From: Cryptomeria japonica
Lineage: Eukaryota > Streptophyta > Pinopsida > Cupressales > Cupressaceae
NCBI RefSeq assembly: GCF_030272615.1
Contig: NC_081406.1
Location: 484,251,900 to 484,315,899 of the forward strand
Length of the DNA stretch: 64,000 nt
Reading direction: 5' to 3'
Position numbers and translations under genes: made by a program
Part shown: positions 24,720 through 35,598 of the stretch, piece by piece
How positions within the stretch are numbered: position 1 is the stretch's first letter
How the letters are laid out: each line of letters starts with the position of its first letter
The notes under the pieces: generated by a model
Told to the model about the DNA's origin: nothing
Seen by the model: only the letters and a program-made list of their open reading frames with translations
Database searches by the model: none

Positions 24720-26382
24720 CATTGGGGCTTCATTGATTTGTCTTGAACAGGCATTATTGCGATGTCAAGAGGCAGATCTGAGGAGTAGCATCTTTTGGAG
24801 GTGTCCTAGACCAGATCCGACCTCGCCATTGCATCCAGAAGGCTGTTTCCATGAATTTTGGTTATAAAGTCGGCCTATTTTGGTGAGAAAATTTTTTTCA
24901 CCAATTTTACTATTATTGTATGAATTTCAAATTTTTTTTTATATTTTCCGAAAAATAAAAATTAAAAAAAACATTTTGCCAAAAAAAAAAATATATATAT
25001 ATATATATTTCCAAAAAAAAAATTTCGGAAAAATTTTTCAAAAAAAAAAGAAAAAAAAAAAAATTGTTTTAGGGGGGTTCGCAGAACCCCCCGTGACCCC
25101 TGTACTGCGTGTTAATCGTCTGCAGGTCTGTCAACTGTACCACTGCAGAACCTGCTCACCTACCAATGGATCTCCCCACTCCCACCACGTCCTGCCTACA
25201 CCATCCATCTCCCCGGTAGCTTCCGTATCCTGGCGGCGGCTCCTCCGTCATTGGCCCTCAGCGGCTTCCCCGACGCTGCTCCAGCGGACCCTCCACCACC
25301 GCGCCTCCAGTCTACCGCACAGGCACCCAACCTCCGGTAGCCACCTCGCTGCCGGCACCCAACCTCAGGCAGCCCTGTACCTTCCACCACGCGGTCTCCG
25401 GGACCCCACCACGAGGCACACACACAGCCCCGCCGGCAATCGCCACCACCTTCCAGCGACCGCCGCTGGTTCTCTGACATTTTTCGGGCACCGCCTGCCG
25501 GTTTCTGGTGACCACCACTAGGGCCCACCTATGCGCCCAGTTAGCAGCCTAGTTGGCTGCCCAGTCACCACCACATCAGCAGCCAAATCACCCTACCACG
25601 TCAGAGTTCCGTACTGCCACATAATATTTTTCGGCCAAGCAGATCGCGCCACGTCAGCAGTCCGTACTGTACAGATGCCCAGTCAGCAGGGAGGTGACAT
25701 TTTTGTGACAGTCATACGGCCATCAAATTTAACCCCACAATTTTTTGACATCATCATTTTTCAAAAATTTGCAGGCCCCTCTCATTGAGCTTTTTGATTT
25801 TGCAGTTCAACTTCAAATGGCCATATCTTGCTCATTTTTGCTCCTTTTTTGGTGTAAACTTTTTTTAAATTGGCTAGAATTTTGTGTACTTTCACATGGT
25901 GGAATTATTTTCTGATTTTGATGGATATATTTTTCCTAATTCTCAGTTTTTGGTGACTGTACCTGTCCAATCCTCATTTCTGCAACTTCCAGGTCTCCAT
26001 TCGGGCTCATACGAACTCCTTTTTAGGTGCTGTTTTTTTTGAAAGTGCATTATTTTTTGTCTACTCTCAGAATATGCTATCAGTTTGTAGCAATTATGGG
26101 TAGAAATTGTACTTTCATCATATGGTCTTATTTGGCCAATTTGGCATTTGTATTGCATAGATCTATCTTTTTGATCTTTTTCTTTGTAGTTCTTAGCCTA
26201 TTGGGGTAGTTGTAAAACAAAATCAGAAGTCCACCTTGCCATTGTTTTCAAGTGGCCTATTGTACACGCACTACATATAAAGTGCCAAAATCATCATTTT
26301 TTGGGGGGGTACTTTGATTGAGTGAATTTGGGGGGGTGTATCTTGTGCTTTTGTTCTTTTGTGTTCCTTCCTTTTTGCTACT
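24720..26382 (+). other. K leader, non-coding
   Basis: This 1.66-kb leader lies between primer site and gag. It contains an A/T-rich stretch with an (AT)n run near 24991-25008, a GC-rich part at 25080-25700 and T-rich sequence after it. An open frame at 24880-25521 is low-complexity and not supported. Confidence 0.7.
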
Positions 26383-28791
26383 ATGGGTTCTTCTAAGTTT
26401 CCTCTATTAACTCCTCATAATTATGCTACTTGGAAAATTGATGCATGGAGTAAACTTATGGAAAAAGGACTCACTCATTACATTGATGGAACTATTGTTG
26501 CTCCCATTGATCCTAAGGTTGATCCGGTTGGTCACTTGGATTGGCTCACTAAAAATATCATGGCAATTGGTACCTTAAGAAAGTATGTATCAAAGGATCT
26601 CATTTTTCATATTGAGAAGTGTACTCTAATCAAGGATGCTTGGAAAAAGTTTCAAGACTTGTATGGTCAAGTTGATGAGATTAGGGGATATCAAATTGAT
26701 AGTGATCTCACCATGTTATATCCCAAGAACTTTGATACTATACAAGATTATGTCACTAAGGCAAATGAGTTGAGGGCACAACTCAAAGATTGTGGCATTG
26801 ATAAGAAGGATACTCAATTGATATTCAACTTGATAGGCAAGCTTCCACAAGAATATGCCGCATTTGTTTCTAGTTTCCAAACCCATAGGATGACAATGGG
26901 TTCAAGCTACACAATGCCTACATTTGATGCTTTCAATGAAATTTTGATGATGGAACAAACTAAGTTGATAAGCATGGGCATTCTTAAGGCTTCTAAGTCT
27001 CAAGCATTAGTGGCAAATCAAGGGAACAAAGGAAATCAAGGAAAGGACAACTCAAACAAGAAGAAATGGCAATCAAAGCCTAAGGAAAAAGCACCATCTT
27101 CTCCACAATAAGGAGATTCATCCTCTTCCAAGAGAGATAATTCACCAAAGAGGGAGAGACCTACTTGTGCCTATTGTAAAAAGACTGGTCATGAGGAGCA
27201 TCGTTGCCATTCTAAGAAGATTGATGAGCTCACACATATCATCAAAAAGCATAACATTGATTTGCCTAAAGTCTACAAGAAGGATGATTCATCAACTTCC
27301 ACTTCCTCACATTCAAAAGGAAAAGGGCAAGCATTCATGGCTTCTACAAGTGGGAAGACTCACTCTTTTGGGACAAGAAAAGGAAAAGCTCTATGTGCTA
27401 CTATCAGTCATGATTCAGATAGATGGCTTCTAGATTTAGGGGCTTCTCATCATATGGCATCTTCACAGTCTATGTTCTCTACATTTGAGCCTTGCACCAT
27501 GCCACAGATTTTGATGGGCAATCATACATACATGGATGTGATTGGGAAATGATCTATTGACATTGGGGATAACTCCTTCAATGATGTGTTGTGTGTACCC
27601 CACTTGACAAACAATCTCCTTTCTATCTATCAAATCACACATGGCGCAATGAAGAGAGTTGTGGAGTTCACACCTGACTCAGTTTTCATTAGAGACTTGG
27701 AGACTAGAGCTATCATTTTGACTGGGGTGGTTGATCATGCATCTCGGTTATACTCCTTTTCAGATTTTGTTGATGATGATGATTTCACATTTGATGATTC
27801 TACACATGATGATCACACTTCTTGTGATGGTTCAGATTTTGAGAACTTTGGGCACTTGAACATGGGGATTCTCACATGTGACCCCATTCTTGAGCCTTGT
27901 ATTTCATCTCCTCATATTGATATCATATCACCTATTGCACCTGATGATGCAGATAGTGTGATAGTTTTGCCTTCATGTAATTCAGTGCAGTAGGATATTC
28001 ATTGTCTTCCAGCTTCAGATTCATGGGATGATTACTTGACAGACATTGCAGGTTTATTTATGGAATCCTACATTGCAGATTTGGGAGACATCATTGATGA
28101 CATTCATCTTCTCTTTGATGAAGGTGATCCTTCTTCGATTGTTGCAAGGGAACACTCTGACCCTCCTATTCATTCTCTACATGATCATTCTTTTGAGGTT
28201 GACATGATTGTGGATACTTATGTACAGTTGTTGGAGGAGGTCTCTTTATTTTTTGAGGAGACATGTGAGTCTTTGGGACATGTTCTACATCCATCTCCAC
28301 TAGATCTTGGAGTGCCTTTTTCAGCAGTGTGGCACAATTTACCACCTTTGGAGGGGGTATCTTTCAACATCAACATGGGGACACTTGATCAGTTTTTAGA
28401 GATTCCTTTCATCATGAGTTTTCTTCATACATCTTCCCTTCATGATTGGGGAGACTTCATGGATACACCTTTGGTTTTGTTTCTTCCTAAGGGGAGGAAT
28501 GTTGTTCGACATTCATGGAGCAGTTTCTTCATACATCGAGCTTCTATCATTGGTGCAGATTCCACATTGAGGGGGGGCTTCCTAGCTTCTCTTCTTCTCT
28601 CATATGGAGGGGACTTTTTCCTCACATGGGGTTTTGTCCTTCACATTCTTCTACGAGAGTTCTCTTGTATGTTTTTCATCTCTCTTTTGGGGGAGGGTTT
28701 TTTCCCATTGGGTTTTTCTCTCTTTCCCCACTTTGTGAGAGATTTCATTGCATTGGTTTGCATGCATTTACATTTGTACATGGGTACCTAA
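26383..28791 (+). pseudogene. K Gag-protease ORF with unknown C-terminal tail
   Basis: One frame of 803 codons has only three internal stops (27109, 27550, 27991) and no frameshift. Residues 1-240 are a Copia Gag (LLTPHNYATWKIDAWSK, PQEYAAFVSSF). A knuckle CAYCKKTGHEEHRC follows (27169-27210). The protease region carries WLLDLGASHHMA near 27424, with Leu where the active site has Ser (normally DSGA), and VPHLTNNLLSIYQI. After VDHASRLYSFSDF, where integrase would start, the frame continues for about 350 residues as an acidic Asp/Ser/His-rich segment, then a hydrophobic end. That tail matches no Copia domain I know, and its last 100 residues may be non-coding sequence that happens to be open. 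Gag could still package the RNA. The polymerase must come from elsewhere. Confidence 0.85.
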
Positions 28792-28869
28792 CATGGCCTA
28801 TTAGCCAGGACCCGTCTTACATTGCTTAGTTTCATTGTAGACTTAAGTGCATTCCCCTAAGTTGCACTT

Positions 28870-28878
28870 AAGGGGGGG
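28870..28878 (+). promoter_or_regulatory. K polypurine tract
   Basis: AAGGGGGGG lies directly before the 3' LTR and is the expected plus-strand primer. Confidence 0.88.
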
Positions 28879-29305
28879 TGTTGGTGTAAATAATTATTCA
28901 TCTTGGATATTATTACACTTACTTAAGTTTACTTAGGAAATGCATTTCATAGTAGTTTGGGTATGAGACACTTGGGTGTTTGTGCCACATTGGGATAGTG
29001 TGTGTAGGAGAAATTCCACCTTTTATGGTGTTGATCTTGTTGTTACACTCCACATTCAGTGGGTGATCCACCTCATGTGGACTATTATATTATTTCTCCT
29101 ACCTACCCTTGTTTCTTATTGAGCCACATGTCATGTTTGTGTACTCACATCCCTAGCCTTGCCTATATAAGCAAGCTGATGTACATTGTATGTAATTGAT
29201 ATTATTGATCATTTTCTATTGATGAGAATACAGTTTATTCTTGTCCTATATTGTGTCTCTATTTTGTACATTTCATTGAGCTCTTGATCTTGGCAAAATC
29301 TCACA
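28879..29305 (+). repeat. K 3' LTR
   Basis: 427 bp, matching 24262-24707, with the TATA word at 29164-29171. Confidence 0.96.
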
Positions 29306-29310
29306 TGATG

Positions 29311-30628
29311 CCTTTCTTAAAAATATCAAATGATCTCTATAGATCCTCAAATCTGAGACATAGGTACCTTGAAGTACATATCAAAACTTAGAATTATTAG
29401 TTCAACCAAAAGTCTAACTGGGTGTGAATGGTACGCTCATGAAAACGGCTACTTTAACTGATACGACAATGAAAGTATGGATCACTGAAAATGTTGGCTC
29501 AATAAACCCTTTTGAAAACCGATCAATCGGATTGGCAGGAGCTTTAAATTTGAAACATAGCTCATCATTTATACCAACAATAACTCAGAACAAACATTCT
29601 GACATGACACTCACTGAGGCAACTTTTACACTTATGCAAAACAAGGCTCTGACTAGAAACTGAAACAGGGACTTGTCAAAACATATAAACTACAAACAGA
29701 TCAAGCTTGGTAAACTGAGCAAATGGATTCATAAAGACTTGAAAATTTGCATGTAGACTCACATTTATGCATATAATTGAATCCATTTTGAAATTATTCA
29801 TGATGATCAATAGGGCAAAATATATAAGCACTCAAAGTAGGCTACTCAATAAAATTTGCATTTATGCCTAAAATGCACTTTCAACTCACTCCTCGAAATG
29901 GGTACCTGATAAATTGATCCAAACTGAAAACTGAAAGTTTCACATCACTTCATTAGCTAAATGAAAGGTGTAGGACACATTTCCCAAGCCTTACCCCTTG
30001 AAAATCACCTGGCTCCATTTTACCCTCTCTATAACTAGACCACCTAAATGAGATTAGGTGCCTTTCTAAAAATGCAATATCAAAATTTCAAAATGGGGCT
30101 CAAAACTAACTCAATTTTAATGAGTCCCAACACCCCATACATGCCTAACATATACATGATTTTTATCCTCTTAAAACTAAAACCGTTCATCAAATTCAAG
30201 ATGAGCAAACAATTGATTTACTGATAGAGATATTTCATGCATATTTAATTCCTCTCCCTTGAAGAGAAAATCTAGAAACATATCCATATGACTGCCTTAC
30301 AATCCATGTTCAATCAAATAACCCTAGACTATTCAAATGAAACCAACAAATTAATGAGTGCACACCAGAAGACAACACAGATTTAGGCCTGAAAAGTGTT
30401 GATTTGTATCTTTATATTCATTTTGAAAAATAATCTTACATGATTCAAAGTATTCTCTGTGATAGCTAGAAAAAACCCAGATATATTTCTGCAGAGTTTC
30501 TTTACAAAATTTCTTCTGATCCCTCTTCCATTAGTCCTGGTATCCATTTATAACATTATGGATGCATACAAGCTTCAGACATTCCTAAGAATGATTAGTT
30601 ATGACCATAATTCCTTTCAAAGAAATAG
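29311..30628. other. J sequence downstream of its ORF, non-coding
   Basis: No supported gene. It contains the segment (about 30140-30545) related to the J left arm at 20905-21310, which may mark LTR or subterminal sequence of J. Confidence 0.55.
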
Positions 30629-33600
30629 TTACAAGTCCTCTTTGGTCTCAGTGGCCTTTTCAGTTTGTTGCTCCTCTATAGCATCTTCTAACCGTTCTGG
30701 GATTCCTTCTTCTTGCACCGCATATTTCTTGGTCCACTCTTGGAACATGTCATCAGGAGGCCATGCGTAGACAACAATTTTCTCCTTTAACTTAAGTAAC
30801 CTTTTCCAAGAGTTTCTTACTTTCCTCACCTCTGATTCTGAAAAACCGTAGTGTGACTTTATCTTTTCTATCTCTTCAATTGTTTTAACAAAAAGAGATG
30901 TGTCATCTTTGTTGATGATTTCATTCACCCTTAAAGACAAATTAGCTCCCAGCTCATCAAACCATACCTGTTTGTCCTTCAATTGATTTTGGCTGACAAA
31001 ACCCTCAGGAAATAATTCAAATTTATACTCAGTATATTCTTTCTTGTACAAGTTAGCTTTCCTCTCTACATTGGTTCTTCCTTTTGCTAACTTGGTCAGA
31101 CCTTTTGCTAACTCACATGTGGATTTAATAATAGCATTAGATCCTACTTCATCATAGGATGCACACATAAGTTCTAAATCCACTTCTCTTGGCATCCACT
31201 TATTCAAAATTGGCTCTAAAATAGCCTTGTATTCATTCAACTCACTCAAAGTATCTAGAGAAGCATTATCTTTGTTGAATGTCACTCCCTCCATAGGCTT
31301 GGTTTCTTTTATGACTTCTTCAAGTACTAATGCATCTGCTATATCCCATTCAGGGAGGATTAAAACACCATCCTTTGACACCATTTTTCTTCCAGCTTCA
31401 GGAGTGATGGCTTTGAATTCAACCATTATTTCTTGTTTAACTTCTTCCTCCACCAAGGTTGTATCCTTGTGAGGCTGATCACTCATTCTCTTTTCACATC
31501 TTACCTTGAATTGTTCAATGTTTTTTTTCAATACAAATTGCATGAAGGCCCCTGTTGTGACTCTTTACCTGCCAATTAGGAACTCTTCACTACCTTTCTT
31601 GATAGCTAGGTCTAACTCTTTACCTTTGAACTCATCTTTAGTTAAGTTCATCTCGACACTAGGTGGCTCTTCTGGCATTCCCTCTTGTGTCTCTTCATAG
31701 GTATAAACAATCTCTTTGAGGCTTCCTAACTACAACAATTGTTCTGCTACTGCCTATTCATCTCCTATATGGATAGGGGATTGAGATGGAGAGTACAGAG
31801 GTCCACCTGTTTGCACTTCTTTCCCCACCCTTTTCCTTTTAGGGGATTCTTGGATGTCAATGACATCTTCAATTGTTCTCTTCCCTCTTGAAGTGGAGGG
31901 CTCACCTGTTACTGGCATCAATACACTATATTTTGACTTTTTATGCATCACATAATCACTGGGAGGGATGGCTTTAGCAAAAGCAGGCTTAGTTAGAACT
32001 AACTTAGCCTTGTCAGGGTTATCTCTTATTATAGCTCCCTCTTTTCTTTCAGAGTTTTCATTAAATCTTTAAAGTGAAGAATTAATAATTTGATCTTTTC
32101 CTCAAAGGGATTGAAGCTAGACAGAGGGTCATAACTGCTATCAAATTGATGAATGATATCCATACCCTTTTTGTATGCCACCCACTTTTCTTTCCTCAAT
32201 TCTTGCTCATCCAAACTGAATTCATTTCTAATTAGGTCCTCAAGGAAATGAGATTGGTGTGGCCTACCTTTGCATACTGCTCTTCTCCTGAACATGCCAT
32301 TGAAAAAATCCTCAGGGTTAGCAAACCTGGTTACTGTAGTAGACAACCTATATGGTTGAAAAAAGTCATCAAAGAATTTCCAACCACCTTTGGTGATCAC
32401 AAATTGATGAGCCATGGTAATAGTTGGGAAAATAGTCCCTTTACCCCTATTTGTCAGCTCTGCCTCTTTCACACCTCCAATTTGCCTTAAGACCTCTGCA
32501 ATTCCTATCTTCAATGGGACTTGATAAGGCAATAAAAATGGAGTGCCACTGAAACCATAAACTCTGAAAACTATAGAAATAGGGTACAAATACATATCAC
32601 CCCAATTATGAACAATCTTAATACCTTCAACAAACTCCTTATGCCCGAGGAACTCCAAAAGAGCCTTTGGGATCCTAGGGTTCTATAGGCATAAAATAAT
32701 CCCAAGCCTAGATGCAAAGCATCTATCAAACTTCAAGTAACTGGCATCTTCTCTATCCCAAGACAAAATTGTGCTCCACAGTTGCATAGGCATCTCCTCA
32801 CCTTCCTTTTCTTTGACTAAGTCCATTTCCTTAGCAAAATAATCAACTCCTTTGAACAAAAATATGTGCATTAGAAGAGAATACCATCCAAAAGGTCTAT
32901 CCACCTTACCATTTTTTATCCCTACCAGCCCTGCATGAATTGCATCAGTGAGGTAAGGTGCATAATCAAATGTTACTACTAGAGAGGGGTTCAAAATATG
33001 TGCCATCATTAGCATATAATGGGTTGGCATGGTCATTTCAACATCTTCCCCAAGGATCTGACATAGTGACCAATACACACCTTTTGCCCTTAAGGTGAAC
33101 AAATTCAGGGAGAAGGGTTCCATGGTGCTAGGGCCCACTACAGTTAACCCTCCTACTTTAACAAAAAACTCCTTGAAAGGGCCACTCCTAAGGTGATCTT
33201 TCTGCACATCATAAACCTGGGCCAATGTTTCACAATCAATAGGCTCTAATAAATTTGATGCCTCATTGAGCTTGAAAACATTCCTGAATTCATCATCATT
33301 GATCGCTATTAGGGCTCCTCCATTGACATTCCTCACACATCTAGCAACAGGATCATAATTGTGTGTGATCTAGGTTAGCAAGTCTACATCCATAAAAACC
33401 CTAGGGACTACGAGCTTCCCCACGTCTAGTTCCCATATTCTATTCATTGGGGCACTGGCATGTCTCTGACTGAATCCCACTTTAAAAAGACCCAGCCCTG
33501 AAATCCCTATTTGTGAATCCCTTAACCATCTACCTTTGTCATACAAACTATCTCCAATCCTTAGACGGGGGGCTTTAGGAACCAATTCTTTGATTTTGGC

Positions 33601-33699
33601 TATAGCATTCGAGGACATGGTCAATTGTTCTAGGAATTCGTAACATATATTTCTATCTTGATAATTTACCTTCCCTGTGAACTCCCTTCTTGGTGACAT
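30629..33699 (-). pseudogene. J long ORF, about 1020 codons, unknown function
   Basis: It reads right to left from ATG at 33699 (MSPRREFTGKVNYQD) to the stop at 30629. It is almost open: about four stops (for example near 33367, 32680, 31751, 31566) and one frameshift near 32035. Visible blocks are ALIAINDDEFRNVFKLNEA (about 33300), YAPYLTDAIHAGLVGI with PFGWYSLLMHIFLFKG (about 32880-32970), TKGGWKFFDDFFQPY (about 32370), a basic nuclear-signal-like stretch SPKRKRVGKE (about 31830) and a charged C-terminus, YGFSESEVRKVRNSWKRL (about 30820). No zinc knuckle, protease or polymerase motif. The layout (short conserved N-terminus, helical middle, basic linker, charged tail) recalls the NAQ second ORF; relationship not proven. 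It lies just after the presumed J 5' LTR, so it would be the only product. Confidence 0.78.
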
Positions 33700-33719
33700 C
33701 CCGTTAATGCAATTATATC

Positions 33720-35593
33720 AATTACGTTTCAAAAAAAATTCTGATAAGGCAAGCACACAGTAAAGTACTGATTTTCAAACTGTAATTAGCAAGCAAGACA
33801 CAAAAAACCTTTTACTCTCCTAAAGAAATTTTCTCTGCACCAGCTCCTCTGCAAAAAACTCGTCAAAATGGTGCCAATATTCAATTGATGTGGACCTTAA
33901 TACGGCAACTCGGTATTGAATTAAGACATTAATCCCTCAAGAATTGAATTCACAAATTGAATTCAAAAACGGCCTCCAATGGATCACAAGTTTTTTGAGT
34001 ATTTCCCTGTTTCGTTGTTTCACCATTTCGTAGAGTTTAAAACCCTTGCACCTTTCCTTTGCGAAGCAATGACATTTGTTGGATCCTTGGAAACTTGCAC
34101 TTCTTTCACTCCTTCCGGTCCTTCTGTATTGGTAACGGGCCCCACCTTCTTTTCACTACTTTGCGAACACTAAACCTTGTGCACTTCGATCGCATGAAAC
34201 AACACTAGTTGTCCGCTCAATTACCACTCGCGTGATCTTTACTACTTACGGTGACCACCAGTCTTTTCTACTAACCACACACCATTATCACTGCTAGCAG
34301 TCTTCGCCGCTTCGCAAAAGCTAACCACCCTGCATCTTCGGGGTGTGAAACAATGCCCATCATTGGATCCACCTCGAGATGTACACCATTAATGTACCCA
34401 AACCTTTAAAGTGGGCCCTCAGCTTGGAAACCACTTGCTTTGTTTGATCACTGGCGAATGAATCTTACGTGTCAGTCTCCTATTCATTCAAGAACTCCAT
34501 CGTGCTCCATTCTAGGACCGCCATGTGTTCTATTTCACCATGGGTTTCAACACCATCGTCGGTTAAATCAAAGCGGGCCCTCAAGCAATTCCTTGGAGCC
34601 ACGTGCATCTGACAAGCCATCATTTCCCTCAACCAAGTGACCCACCTATCCTGCCATGTCATCCACCGTGTGACTACCATGTCATTTCACTATTTTGCGA
34701 ATGGTAAATGTCATTTGATTTGGGGCTGGGAATCCACGCGGGCCGTTTGATCAACTCCAAGTTGATCGGTCTTTAAAATCATGACTTGCCTATCTTTTGG
34801 ACCCACCAACCCTTTCGCTACTTTGTAGAGGATAAATCACATGCAACTCTTCTTCGCGAAACAATGACAATTGTTAGATCTTTGGAAACTGCTCACCTGT
34901 TAACCTTTTTGTGACCACCTTGCCCGGGCTCTCCACCTTTTCACTACTTCGCGAAAGGTAAAACACAGACATCTTTTGGTTGCGAATCTACGCGCACCGT
35001 TGGATCAACTCCACACTGATTGTCCTTTAACCAAAGGAACTACTTACCTCTGGAACCCTCCAAATCTTTCGCTATTTTGCAGAGGATAAATCACATGCAT
35101 CTTGGGATAGCAAAGCAATGCGAGCCATTGGATCCAATACAAGATACATTCCTTTTACCTGACAAACAATCCTTTGGTCGGGCCTGCTTACTCTTTTCAC
35201 CACTTTGCGCATGCTAAACTGTAGGCATCTTCACCCAACAAAACAATGCACATTACAAAATCAACCTTGACTTGCACAATTGTTAAGAAGCCTAACAAAG
35301 ATTAAAACAGGACATAGGTAAAGGCGTAAAAATTAAAAAGACTGCCTAGGGAAAACCTAAAGGGGGGGACACCTTCATGAAGGAGCAAACCTTCCACATA
35401 AGTGGAAAAATTTATGCAAGAATAGAATGCAAGGGTTTTCAAAACATAAGAAGGGTTAAATTTTTTCAAAAAACGTTAAACCCTCTTTGACCCAAAAAAA
35501 ACACAGAGGCAACAGGGTTATGCCAAACACATATTTTGCAGATTTTAGCCGATTATGGGACAAGAATACCCAATTTTCAAAATAGGGATAACA
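33720..35593 (-). repeat. J 5' terminal region (presumed LTR) with degenerate tandem array
   Basis: Between about 34000 and 35280 there are about ten diverged units, roughly 75-140 bp apart. Each has a (T)TTCRCTAYTTYGCRRA-like block, then TAAA, then GCATCTT or a variant, then a GCGAA-like block and TTGGATC. The part after 35280 holds an A-rich stretch with G7 at 35364 and ends GGGATAACA at the insertion boundary. No gene here. Confidence 0.65.
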
Positions 35594-35598
35594 AGAAT

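Larger units (their letters stand above)
24262..29305 (+). mobile_element. K, young non-autonomous Copia-type element encoding Gag-protease only
   Basis: It is bounded by a perfect 5-bp duplication TGATG (24257-24261 and 29306-29310). LTRs at 24262-24707 and 28879-29305 differ by about six substitutions and three small indels by eye, making K the youngest insertion here. It has a perfect primer site, a 1.66-kb leader, one ORF for Gag and protease plus an unrelated tail, and a clean polypurine tract. Integrase, reverse transcriptase and RNase H are absent, not merely broken. Confidence 0.93.
20048..35593 (-). mobile_element. J, non-autonomous LTR-type element with one long ORF (outer limits)
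   Basis: The limits come from the broken Cop3 integrase. The left flank GGAAT (20043-20047) and right flank AGAAT (35594-35598) are a 5-bp target duplication with one mismatch. The element begins TGTTGTTCTC and ends GGGATAACA, the TG...CA ends of an LTR element. Its only long ORF runs on the minus strand (33699 to 30629). K is nested at 24262-29305, so J alone is about 10.5 kb. Both ends carry related degenerate repeats, but I could not delimit the two LTRs by eye. No polymerase motif is seen. Confidence 0.82.

Noticed and set aside
24880-25521. A 213-codon open frame on the plus strand in the K leader
   Set aside because: Its first part is poly-Lys/Ile from A- and T-runs and the rest is Pro/His/Ser-rich from GC-biased sequence; no conserved motif, and the real gag follows at 26383.
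28515-28829. A 104-codon frame overlapping the end of the K ORF
   Set aside because: Out of frame with the Gag-protease ORF and rich in Phe/Ser from T-rich DNA.
30459-30770. Plus-strand open frames opposite the J ORF (also 31227-31700 and 32248-32490)
   Set aside because: They are antisense to the long conserved-looking minus-strand frame and have no recognisable motif.
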